Shown here one piece after another: positions 28,519 to 38,300 of a DNA stretch of 64,000 nt. This DNA is from Gammaproteobacteria bacterium (GTDB taxonomy: Bacteria > Pseudomonadota > Gammaproteobacteria > Pseudomonadales > Azotimanducaceae): positions 248,001 to 312,000 of the forward strand of contig JAPOWH010000007.1 of the NCBI GenBank assembly GCA_026707735.1. The letters run 5' to 3'. Both the position numbers and the translations under genes were made by a program. Below the pieces are notes generated by a model, which made no database searches, was not told the DNA's origin, and saw nothing but the letters and a program-made list of their open reading frames with translations. The stretch's first letter is position 1; each line of letters starts with the position of its first letter.

Positions 28519-28800
28519 CTAGGCAGAAGAATTCTCTCCCTCCATCACATCTGCCAATGTTCTAAAGTACTCAGCGGGACTTGGCTTGCTCCTAACCAAT
28601 CGCGGTTCATCAAACCACTTCGCCTCGGGCAGCTCAAAACGGTCCCTATCCATTCGAGGCTGCAGCTTGTACTCGCTGGTTCGTCCCCACCAGTCCGTTC
28701 TGCCAATGCAATAGCCTTCGAATCCAGTCACTACGTCGGTAAGCTTTTCTCCGAGCTGGAATTTGAAGGTTTCGTCGCGTTCGCGATGATCATCTGCCAT
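28519..28800 (-). CDS. Small cytosolic protein of a phage-associated hypothetical family
   Basis: The 93-residue product has FKFQLGEKLTDVVTGFEGYC near its N-terminus, aromatic and basic residues in the centre (GRTDWWGR, YKLQPRM) and AKWFDEPRLVR toward the C-terminus. This order (a KxGxxVxDxVTGFxG opening and a W-F-D-E-x-x-L close) matches a small conserved protein common in phages and bacteria, of unknown function. An AGG lies about 8 bases before the ATG. It has no signal peptide, unlike almost all its neighbours, and is convergent with the helical-repeat operon (38 bases between stops). Confidence 0.7.
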   Translation of the reverse strand: MADDHRERDETFKFQLGEKLTDVVTGFEGYCIGRTDWWGRTSEYKLQPRMDRDRFELPEAKWFDEPRLVRSKPSPAEYFRTLADVMEGENSSA

Positions 28801-29123
28801 ATATTTGCCTATTGGAGAGTGCGATTGAGATTATGCACGATTGTGGCATGTCTTGAGTCCATTGCAGGCTAGTGCAGTATTGGAGATTGCGAGTCTGCTC
28901 CCTTTGCTCCGCACTTCTGGACAATCGTTTGAGTAGGCTCAGCGGAGTTTGCTGGCTTGGATAGCGTTGCGATGCATGGCGGGATTGGATTCTTTGATCG
29001 GAATTTTGAGCATTCCACTCTACCGGTAGGTGGTTTGCGACGCATTAAAATCGGGCACAAAGAATCCTCTCTGCCAGAGCCATTTCTAGAAGTAGTCGGA
29101 ATTTGCGGGTAAAGGTAAGCGCT
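28801..29123. other. Intergenic region before the giant subtilase
   Basis: About 320 bases with divergent genes at both ends. I see no supportable gene; short frames on the minus strand here lack ribosome sites and have no recognisable composition. Promoters for both flanking genes must lie here, but no convincing hexamer pair stands out. AAAGG precedes the GTG at 29124 by about 9 bases. Confidence 0.5.
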
Positions 29124-32100
29124 GTGAAGGTTTCTAGGAGCAACGTCGCTCTAACATTACTGTTGGTTGGATTGACCACATTCGCGCTGACTGGGCTTTT
29201 GGGTTCGTGGAAACAATCTGCCGTTCAGGAAATTTCTGTCCTTAGCCCAATAAATGAAGTCAATCAAGCCGTTATTGATCAAATCCGCCAATACGGACGC
29301 TATGGGAGCAAGGAAGCCGCAATCGTTGGCGCACCCAAGACCCAAGTCGAACACGCTGCGCGTTCAGCATTGAACATTCCGACAACTCCAATTTCCGCAA
29401 ACGATGACTACTCAACGGTTTCCGTTGACGAAGAAATGCAAAAAGGGAGCCTAGATCGTCGGGAATCGCATTCTTCGCCATCAGCACCAAACAACGGCGG
29501 TCGTGCTTGGTTGGACTCCAGTTCAGGCATCAATTCGCTGATCGCTCAAGCCGAGGAGGCAGGTAGAGACTGGACGTTTGGTTGGATTCAGATCAATCGC
29601 CCGCTTCAATCGGATGCCATTGAGAAGAAGCTTCGACAATTCGGCAGCAGCGTACTTGGATCGACCGGCGATTTGGTTCGAGCAAAGCTAAAAAAGAGTC
29701 GAAAGAGTCTTGAGTCCATAGATTCCCTCTCCTGGGTGTCTGGACTTGCAGCCTTGCCGCCTCGACTCAAACTCCAGGGCAATATCAAAGAAATAGCATA
29801 CAGTGCAAATCCGTCATCTCTTACACCAGTCTTTGTAACCGTCGTCGATTCGCACATGGAGGAGGCGTTCCGTAACGAGTTCAAGAGGCTTGGGCTCATC
29901 GTCGGGCACTTCGATCCATCAATTCGGGTTTTCCCGATGGCTATCAGATCCGACCAGGTAGCTCAACTAGCACGATTGGACTTCGTGCAGTCCATCGAAC
30001 CCATTGCCGTAGTCGAGGCCACGCATGATACGGCTGTGCCAGCTTTGGGCGTGGATGCTCTTCGTGAAGTGGGAGCAACATCCGGCGAGTTTACCGGCAC
30101 CTATGGTGTAACCACTCCAATTGGGGTAATGGATAGCGGGCTCAATACCAACCATGTCGCAATTTCCTCCTTGCGGAAGAGTATTTGCGGCGCAAATTTC
30201 ATTAGTACCGAAGACCACGATCTTTGGATTGACGAATACGGTCACGGCACGCACGTAGCGGGGACCATGGCTGGAAACGGGTTCTTCCAGCCGCGTTACG
30301 CGGGAATGGCTCCCGGCATAGAGCATATTCGGTTTGCAAAGGTCTTGAATTCCTTCGGCACTGGAAACACTTTCGCGGTAATCCAAGGAATGGATTTTCT
30401 AGCCAAGTCATCGGCGTGCCCAGAGGAAGGCTGGTCCGAGGACCGGATAAAACCCTTGATTGTGAACATGAGCCTTTCCAGTAGAAGTCTGGAATTCGAC
30501 GGGAGGTCGACAGGTCCTCGAAAATTGGACGCCATGGTTTGGACCCACCAACAACTGTACGTCGTCTCGAACGCGAACGCAAGAATCTATGGCTATTCGA
30601 ACTACGGCTCCGCCAAGAATTCGTTGGCTGTGGGCAATGTGCACGACAATGGCGACACGGTTGCTTCCAGCAGCGTTGGTCCCACCGTCGACGGCCGATT
30701 GTTGCCCTCTCTAGTCGGAACTGGCTCAAATGTCTTTTCAGCAGAAGGCAATGCATCCTACGATGGCTATCTTCCAGCAAGTGGCACAAGCATGTCCTCG
30801 CCAAGCGTTGCAGGTGTCGCCGCGCTACTCATGGATGCTTCACCTGAGCACCGCGAGCAACCCGCATTGGTGAGAGCGCGTCTGATGGCCAGCGCGGTAA
30901 AGCTAGACGCCTGGTTTGAGTCTGAGTCAGTCTTCCCACGAAACAACACCAACGGACCGGGGTCCATGCAAGCCCAATACGGCATGGGAATGGTGTCGGC
31001 GCGAACTAGCATTGTTAACAACGACGTTTCAGACGGCTGGCTTAGCTCAGGCGCTACGGTCACATTGGAAGATGGTGAGTACGCGTATCAGGACATTGTC
31101 GTGCCTGAGGGAGCAAGTAGGCTGGACATCGCGATGACTTGGGATGAGCCTCCAGCCGATACGATAACCAGCAGCGTTTTGAACAACCTCGATCTCTGGG
31201 TTGACCTCCACGCAGACTGTGGTTCGGGATCTTGCGGAGAATATTCGTCCCGATCGATCATCGACAACGTCGAGTGGGTAATCATTACAGACCCCGAGCC
31301 GGGCACCTATCGAGTCAAAATCGCCGGGGTACGTATTTTCACGGACCCTCCTCGTGCAGCAATCGCTTGGACCTTGATTAGAGGTGATTCAACCCCAACC
31401 TTGACGATCGAAGTGGAGCAGGACGCGTACACGACCGAGGATGGCGCTTCCCACAATCACAGCGTGGAAGTGGTTGTTTCTACCAGCGAATATGTCGCGT
31501 CTGGAACTGAGCTTCATTTGGACTGCAGAACTCAGGATGGTGAACCCTGTGCTTCGTTTGGGTATGCGACTGACGATGATCTAACGTACCGTCGAAAATT
31601 TCGTGGGCTGGTGCAACGTGAGGACGGTATCGGTACCAATAGCACCAATGTCGATAGCCTGTACTTGGGTGAAGTCGCGCACGGTGAGGAGCAACGCGTA
31701 CTCCTGCAGCTTGCGTCCGAGACTAGTGAGCCATTGAATATCTACTTGACTGCAACATCGTGGAACGCGAATGGCGCCAGCACCCCGGTGGTCTTCAATG
31801 GACCGGAGTCGAATGCCGAACCTGACAACGAAACGAACCCCCCTGCAAATGACTCCTATGCAAATCCCTTATTGTTGGGAGATCCTGAAGGAAGCATTGA
31901 AATCGACACATTGCTGGCTACATCCGAGCCTGGCGAGCCAATCCGAAGCGCCACACTTCAGCGTCCAACCCGCTCCATCTGGTTCAGGTGGATTGCGGAA
32001 AGTTCAGGATTGACATCGTTTGCTGTGAATCCACGAGGAACCTTGCCAAATTGGTATTTGGGCTATTCGAGTGACCTCAATCCTTCCGTTGATGTCTTCC

Positions 32101-35100
32101 AGGTGTCTGAGACTTGTTGCGGCATAGCTAGCAGTGATCTCATTGGTTCCTCAGATTGGTCGGTGCAATTCTTCGCCGAGGAAGGAAAGGAGTATCGGAT
32201 TCGAATTGGCAGCGCTCACGCTTCAATACCGTTGGTCTTGAATTGGCTGATCGGTGAGCGTCCGCCGAATGACAACTTCGCTGACGCCATTACTATCACA
32301 GGATCATCCGGCACGGTCTCAGGCCACAACATGGGCGCGACGATCGAACCTGGAGAATTCTACGGTACGCTTTCATCGACGATTTGGTACCGTTGGACTG
32401 CTCCGGCAACAGGCAATTGGAGTTTCCATATAGAGGATGCCCAGCTCGTTCACATACTAGTCTTCACCGGTGACGCCGTTGACAAACTGAGGTTGGTCTC
32501 TGGAATCTCGGCACCCGGCGACCGAGTCTCCGTGGCTACTGTCGAGGACGAGACCTACAACGTGATGGTCGCATCCCCAAACGCGCGATCCGGTGGTTGG
32601 CAATTTAACGATTTGTCATGGAACCGGCACAACGATTCACGCAACAGTTGGAACTGGTTTGAGTCTGGCAGACAACTGAGCGAGTCTGAGACCGGGACCG
32701 CCCGCTATCAACATGAACAGTGGATGGGGGTTGAACCTGGAGAACACGAGTCCACGGGCGTTCAGACGGGATGGCTGAAGTGGGTGGCTCCATCGAGCGG
32801 TCGCTATACATGGTACTGGGACCAACCAAGCTTTCACTTGGCTCCGTTTTCTGGGAATGCGGTCGACGAATTGAGTGATATCAAGCACGATGCCGTCGCC
32901 AGTGGCACCGAGTTCGTGTTCGAAGCTGAAGAAGGGGAGGAGTACGCAATCTCGTTTGGACGAACCGCAGACAGCTATCAAGCCTATACCTATACGTCGC
33001 TTGTTCGAAGTAGGAATCTATGGTGGGGAAAGACCCCAGAAAACAATACGATCAGCGGCGCGACTGTCTTGAGCGGGATGGAAGGCAGCATCATTGGCTC
33101 AAACCAATTTGCGACAACGAGCTCTGCGATCCGCAGGCATTTGGGTTATTCGTCGCTTTGGTACACCTACGAGGCGGAGCAAACCGGTTGGTATCGGTTC
33201 TGGGTAGAAAACGCGAGTTCCTCGTCAATCTTGTCCGCTTTTCATCCTCAAGAAGCCAATTTTCAACCGCAATTCATCGCGAAGTCACGACCGTCATCCA
33301 TTCTTGAGGAAAGGATCGAGGTTTTCGTGTACGTTGAAGAAGGCGCGAGCGTTCTATTGAGAGTCGGAACCGCTCGTCCGCACATGGACTCAGAATTCGA
33401 GCTTAATTGGTCGAATGCCAACCCGCCCAACTGGCTAGTCTATCGTGGCCGCATCGCAGACAATTGGAGGGATGATTCCGGGAGGGTAATCGCGTTGGTC
33501 GAACCGTCGGATATGACGTTCAACTCTGATGGCACGCTCCTCTTTGTCGCCACCGAAGCAGGGATTAGCACATTTCGCCGCGACACTGAGTCGGGACGTC
33601 TGAGCTTGATTCAAGAGATCAGTGAACCTGCGGCGGGCAGCTGTCTAATCTGGGATCCGCATCGAAATCGCCTCTATGCAAACAAACTCGACAATTGGTG
33701 GATCTACGATCAAGTAGCCGGAGATGCAACGCGTTTAGAACTTGATCGAGTCGACTACAACGTCGGACTTGGTACTCAAATAACCAAGCGTCCCGGTCCT
33801 CCAGTTCTCTTTTTGGGAAATAACGGCGACTATCTCTACAAATCGACTGACTTCATCCAAGCGATCTATACGTTTGGCTCGCAGGGCAATTTGGAATTGG
33901 TTGGCTCAAATACACTGCGAACTGACTCGGTCTATCCATCTGCAGACGGAAATCACTGGTGGAAATGGAATTGGCACGATGAGCAGCTGCTGGTTCGAGA
34001 GCTTGGCACCGGCTTCTTTAGAGCTGTCGCAAACTCCTGGGAAAACGAACGCGCATACGATGAGATTGGCGCATTCTCGCACGATGAACAATACTTCTTG
34101 TCGGTATCTCAATTTGCTTGGTACCAATCGAACTTCGAGGCCCTTTCCATCGACTTCTCGACTGGGGAAATCTCTTCAACGATAACGGCGCAATTTGACG
34201 ATCTTCTTCTTACCTATTGCAGCGCCGCAATCCCACGCGCGAACTCGAACACTTTGGACGTGCTGTGCAGCGGCGGAGCGTACGTCGTGGAGTACGACTT
34301 CGATTTGGGCAATGCATCTCTGAGCGACTATGTTGCAACTATCCCATTCAGCAGGGTGGTGCCCGATGCATACGGGCGAGCGCTACCTGAATACGACTTG
34401 GCGGAATCCGGCCCCATTGAACCCAGCCCCGACGGCAAGCATATCTACGCGGCCACATTGAACCAGGGGATCCTGATCTTTGAACGACTCGGGAATGAAA
34501 TACAAGATCTGACTTCAACGCCAACTTTCAGGTTGCCACGACTGGATCTGCTACGAGCTTCAAAAAACCAAATTCAATTCGCTAGCGATACGGCCACCGA
34601 CGGATGCATCGCCGCGAATGAATGGGTAGTCGACGAAGTGAGCTATACCGTCGAAGATTCGAAGTGGCAGCAGCGAACGGTAGATTCCATTTGGTCAGAC
34701 ATCGAAGGAACGGAAAAGTCAGGGGAACTATGCTCGTATGCGCCCGCCGAATCCAAGGAATTTCGAATGGTTGCGACATTCACAGTTGATGGGGAGACCA
34801 TTGAATTCGCAAGTAATTTCTTTGGCGAAATAGAGTACGTACGACTAGATAGCTTGACTGTGTCTCCCGGGGAGATAGAGCTCGCCGCGCTTACGATGAC
34901 TGATTGCACCGCAATTTCCAATCTAGGCGTGAATGGCGTCACCTACACGGTTCACGAATCGAAATGGCAGGTGAGGGACGACTCCGAAAATGATTGGTCA
35001 AATATTGACTCGACAAGAACAACTGGCGATCTCTGCCCATATGACCCGGATGACAGTCGCGAATACAGGCTAGTAGGTAGGTTCACGATCGACGATGATG

Positions 35101-35150
35101 AAGGCTATTACTCGAGCAACGTCATGCAGGAAGGAAGCGACCAGACCTAG
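29124..35150 (+). CDS. Giant secreted subtilisin-like (S8) serine protease with PPC and beta-propeller regions
   Basis: I prefer the GTG at 29124 (AAAGG upstream) to the TTG seven codons earlier. The 2008-residue product opens with a hydrophobic export segment (LTLLLVGLTTFALTGLLG). A propeptide-like region lies near 210-310. The S8 catalytic triad is D337 (GVMDSGLNTNH), H374 (GHGTHVAG) and S556 (SGTSMSSPSVAG). A P-domain-like region follows, then several pre-peptidase C-terminal (PPC) modules opening with PPNDNFADAITITG. Residues about 1460-1800 form a lactonase/YVTN-like propeller (SDGTLLFVATEAGI, PSPDGKHIYAATL). Two ~75-residue modules with paired Cys end the protein. It should degrade extracellular proteins and bind surfaces through the added modules. 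It is convergent with the metzincin gene at 35349-40811. Confidence 0.9.
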   Translation: MKVSRSNVALTLLLVGLTTFALTGLLGSWKQSAVQEISVLSPINEVNQAVIDQIRQYGRYGSKEAAIVGAPKTQVEHAARSALNIPTTPISANDDYSTVSVDEEMQKGSLDRRESHSSPSAPNNGGRAWLDSSSGINSLIAQAEEAGRDWTFGWIQINRPLQSDAIEKKLRQFGSSVLGSTGDLVRAKLKKSRKSLESIDSLSWVSGLAALPPRLKLQGNIKEIAYSANPSSLTPVFVTVVDSHMEEAFRNEFKRLGLIVGHFDPSIRVFPMAIRSDQVAQLARLDFVQSIEPIAVVEATHDTAVPALGVDALREVGATSGEFTGTYGVTTPIGVMDSGLNTNHVAISSLRKSICGANFISTEDHDLWIDEYGHGTHVAGTMAGNGFFQPRYAGMAPGIEHIRFAKVLNSFGTGNTFAVIQGMDFLAKSSACPEEGWSEDRIKPLIVNMSLSSRSLEFDGRSTGPRKLDAMVWTHQQLYVVSNANARIYGYSNYGSAKNSLAVGNVHDNGDTVASSSVGPTVDGRLLPSLVGTGSNVFSAEGNASYDGYLPASGTSMSSPSVAGVAALLMDASPEHREQPALVRARLMASAVKLDAWFESESVFPRNNTNGPGSMQAQYGMGMVSARTSIVNNDVSDGWLSSGATVTLEDGEYAYQDIVVPEGASRLDIAMTWDEPPADTITSSVLNNLDLWVDLHADCGSGSCGEYSSRSIIDNVEWVIITDPEPGTYRVKIAGVRIFTDPPRAAIAWTLIRGDSTPTLTIEVEQDAYTTEDGASHNHSVEVVVSTSEYVASGTELHLDCRTQDGEPCASFGYATDDDLTYRRKFRGLVQREDGIGTNSTNVDSLYLGEVAHGEEQRVLLQLASETSEPLNIYLTATSWNANGASTPVVFNGPESNAEPDNETNPPANDSYANPLLLGDPEGSIEIDTLLATSEPGEPIRSATLQRPTRSIWFRWIAESSGLTSFAVNPRGTLPNWYLGYSSDLNPSVDVFQVSETCCGIASSDLIGSSDWSVQFFAEEGKEYRIRIGSAHASIPLVLNWLIGERPPNDNFADAITITGSSGTVSGHNMGATIEPGEFYGTLSSTIWYRWTAPATGNWSFHIEDAQLVHILVFTGDAVDKLRLVSGISAPGDRVSVATVEDETYNVMVASPNARSGGWQFNDLSWNRHNDSRNSWNWFESGRQLSESETGTARYQHEQWMGVEPGEHESTGVQTGWLKWVAPSSGRYTWYWDQPSFHLAPFSGNAVDELSDIKHDAVASGTEFVFEAEEGEEYAISFGRTADSYQAYTYTSLVRSRNLWWGKTPENNTISGATVLSGMEGSIIGSNQFATTSSAIRRHLGYSSLWYTYEAEQTGWYRFWVENASSSSILSAFHPQEANFQPQFIAKSRPSSILEERIEVFVYVEEGASVLLRVGTARPHMDSEFELNWSNANPPNWLVYRGRIADNWRDDSGRVIALVEPSDMTFNSDGTLLFVATEAGISTFRRDTESGRLSLIQEISEPAAGSCLIWDPHRNRLYANKLDNWWIYDQVAGDATRLELDRVDYNVGLGTQITKRPGPPVLFLGNNGDYLYKSTDFIQAIYTFGSQGNLELVGSNTLRTDSVYPSADGNHWWKWNWHDEQLLVRELGTGFFRAVANSWENERAYDEIGAFSHDEQYFLSVSQFAWYQSNFEALSIDFSTGEISSTITAQFDDLLLTYCSAAIPRANSNTLDVLCSGGAYVVEYDFDLGNASLSDYVATIPFSRVVPDAYGRALPEYDLAESGPIEPSPDGKHIYAATLNQGILIFERLGNEIQDLTSTPTFRLPRLDLLRASKNQIQFASDTATDGCIAANEWVVDEVSYTVEDSKWQQRTVDSIWSDIEGTEKSGELCSYAPAESKEFRMVATFTVDGETIEFASNFFGEIEYVRLDSLTVSPGEIELAALTMTDCTAISNLGVNGVTYTVHESKWQVRDDSENDWSNIDSTRTTGDLCPYDPDDSREYRLVGRFTIDDDEGYYSSNVMQEGSDQT
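34597..35127 (+). repeat. Two C-terminal ~75-residue modules of the subtilase
   Basis: The first module contains GCIAANEWVV, SYTVEDSKWQQR, GELCSYAP and EFRMVATFTVDG. The second contains DCTAISNLGV, TYTVHESKWQVR, GDLCPYDP and EYRLVGRFTIDD. The shared order C-x(n)-YTVxxSKWQxR-x(n)-LCxY-x(n)-EYR shows an internal duplication. Each module has two Cys, so one disulfide per module is likely. The role may be secretion or surface retention; that is inferred from the C-terminal position. Boundaries are approximate. Confidence 0.7.
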
Positions 35151-35348
35151 AAATACACATCGAGATCGGCGCGGAGAGTATCCTCCAATGCTCACTCCAA
35201 TGCGCGAGGCCAAGCGTTCTGAATGCTCAAGCCCAAAGCAAAGCATCAGCAGTACTTCATAGACCCTATCCGATCTCGACGATCTACTGGTCTCGGTCTA
35301 CTCTACAAGTACCTCCACGACTGTGCGATTCTGCAAAACTGAATGCCC

Positions 35349-38300
35349 TTACGGAGCCTGCCAAAGTACCGAAATGTCCACTTCGTTGTCCACCAAGCCA
35401 TCAAGTCCATCCAGAGTCGGCAAGTCTTCAGTCATAAGCAGATAGACCGATGTCTTCACTTCGAACGTGTCAAAATCAAGGTGCAGCATCGAAATTGCCA
35501 AGTCTTCGGTCTCATCCGTGTCCCAATGCCCTATGCACGAGGCCTGCACCCACAGCAAACTGAAGCTCAAGTCGCCAAGACCAATTGACCAAATCCCAGG
35601 CACGCCGCTCGATCTGGCATTCGCCATGTCAACTGTATTGTCAGTGGCTCCCGAAGCCTCCGCAACATCCTTCATTGCGCCCAAATTAAACAGATAGAAG
35701 CTTGTGTCAAAGAAAGTGTCTTTCTCTGCGATCAATTGCGTTTCGGGTTGATCCATTCCACCGTTGCAGATCTCGAGTCCGATTACGCCCTGAATATTCC
35801 ACGTGTTCGTGTCGGATTTCTCCAATTGAGAAATGATTCCATCCGCTTCTCCGTCCGCCTCGTCGTGCTTTTGCAGGTCCGACGTGTCCAGCAGATAGTA
35901 GCCATCGCGCGAGAAAATGCTCTCCACAGGCACGAACTGAGAAACATCGGACATACTTCCCAATGCGCTCGTGCGCGCTGACGACAAAAGCGGCGCAAAT
36001 CCGTCCAATCGATAGCTGTTTTGCCCTTCACGAACATGCATCATGTTGATCCGACCATCGGCAGACTCATCCGCCGCATCCGCTCCGAGGAGATCGATTG
36101 AAGATGCAAAGTACGTAATGCCACTGAATGGCATCGTAATTATCAGGTCTTCTGCACCATCGTCGTCATAGTCCGAAACCTGAAAGACGGTCGTCGCATA
36201 GGGGATTGCTTCAAACGGTGAAAACTCCGAGTACATTTGCAGTGTTTCTTCCCTTTCAAGCAACGACTCCAGCATCAGTGCCCCATCCTGCTGTTCTTCC
36301 ACTTCTGCGGCGATTGCATTACTGGAGAGCAAGTAAACCATGGGCGGGCCAAACTCTCCATCATCTGGCCAAGGATCGGAAAAGAAGTTGGTAGCCACTA
36401 TTGCTGAGGTGTCCTCGCCAAAGAGCCCTTCAATCGAGGTTGCGCTGTAGCCAAAGCGGTCCCCACCAAGAAGATCGTCTGTGGCGGGATTGCGGATCGC
36501 AACGCAAGTGCCTTGTTCTGAACATTGGGTATGGTTGATCTTTCCATCCATTGTTCCGTCAAGAGCGTCGGCTTCGGCAAGTTGATCGCCGAGAACAACA
36601 AACACAGCTCCCCCTTCAATCTCGTCGGTGGGCGCACCTATGACTACATCTCCGACGGAATCCCGATCAATGTCCGCTAGTGCTCCAAGGCTTTCATAGA
36701 TTACGCCGAATGAGGAACGCTCTCCGCGAAGTTCCCAACTCTGTTCGCCCTGACCAAAGTTCTCGACTTGGATTGTTTGATTGGTGTGGCGATCAAGCGG
36801 GTCGAGCATTTGAAGATCGCTGCTTGACAAGATGTGGAATGCCCCACGCTCGTCGCTCGGGTCGCCGCCCTGCAACAAAATCTTGGGTCCGCCTGTAAGG
36901 TCGAAGTCTCCCAACGGATGTGTAGTTGCCGGAGCAAGGCTGAAGAAATTGAGCTCACTCCACCCCGACTCGACGCGATAGGAGGCTACGTTGCCGATTC
37001 CTAGATTATCGCCAACACCATCTCCATCCAGGTCTTCCCACTCGAAGGGATTGCTGGGGAAGGCATCCGCATTGTCGCCGACTCCGTCGCCGTCGCTGTC
37101 CAGCCATTCATCGGGGTTGTAAGGGAAGTGATCGTCGACGTCGGCGTAGCCGTCGTTGTCGTCGTCAACATCACCGTTGTCTCCGATGCCATCCATGTCG
37201 AAATCCACCCACTCGTTGGGATCATGAACGAAGAGGTCGGTATTGTCGCCGTATCCGTCGCCGTCGCTATCGTATTGCTCGGTTGGATCCAGCGGATAGG
37301 CGTCCAGGACGTCGTCCACACCATCGCCGTCGTCGTCAGCGTCGACGTAGTTGACTTCACCGTCGTTATCCGTGTCGAAGGGGTACGGATCGAAGAAATC
37401 CCAAATTCCATCGCCGTCCGCATCGAAGTCGCTGTTGTCGCCAACGCCATCCATGTCCAAGTCCGAATCCTCGAAGGGATTGGTCGGAAACGCGTCAATG
37501 TAGTTTGCTGTACCGTCGCCATCCGCGTCATAGATTGCCTCTGCATGCAAGGGAAATGCGTCAATCAAGTCATTTACGCCGTCTCCGTCGTCGTCCATGT
37601 CGGCAATGTTGAGCAACCCATCTCCATCCGTGTCCTGCAGGTTGTTGTGTAGATACAGGGCTCCATCCAATTGTCCATCCGACTTGTCGATAGCCGTGAA
37701 CGACCCTGAATACATGACATGCAGTGTGCTAGCACGCTGTCTTTCCGAGGTTGTCGTAGTCGATGCAAACATGTAGTCGAGACCGCCGTCGGCATCCAGA
37801 TCTCCCAAGGGGTACATGCCGCCGAGATCGACACCCGCCCTAACGTCCGGAGGCGGAATAAGAACCCTTGCTCTTCCCAGATTCAGCAATTGAACAAGGT
37901 CGATGGTTGAGTCCAGCGGTTGTCCAAATGGGCTGTCCATCGCGTTGATGTCATCCAATTCCACATCAAGTACAAGTCCTTGATAGGCCATAAGAATGCG
38001 GCTGTTCTGCTCCTCGTCAGGGGAGTTGAGAACCGAGTGCGGAACGGGGTCGAATGAGGAGACGCTAAAGAAGTCCCACACGCCGGTCTCCTCTGCGGCC
38101 GAGGAAGTGAATTCAATCAAGCCTCCGTCTTCCGTGCCGTTCAGCGCATCGAGATTCCTGAGCCCTTCGACTGTGAACATGGAATGGGGACCGAAAGTGG
38201 TCCAAACCATGACTTCTCCCCTGCGGTCGCCATCGACATCTGCGACACCTTCAACCACACGGTTTCCGCCCGTGAAAGCCGAGCTAGTGATATGGTAGGA

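Noticed and set aside
35160-35279. Inverted repeat CGAGATCGG ... CCGATCTCG between the convergent subtilase and metzincin genes
   Set aside because: The arms are about 100 bases apart with no T-run, so it is not a terminator, and 9-bp arms at that spacing are not compelling.
37128-37652. A 174-codon frame with repeating Val/Ile/Asp pattern on the plus strand
   Set aside because: It is the reverse complement of the calcium-binding DxDGDG array in the metzincin. The apparent repeat is a shadow of the sense repeat.
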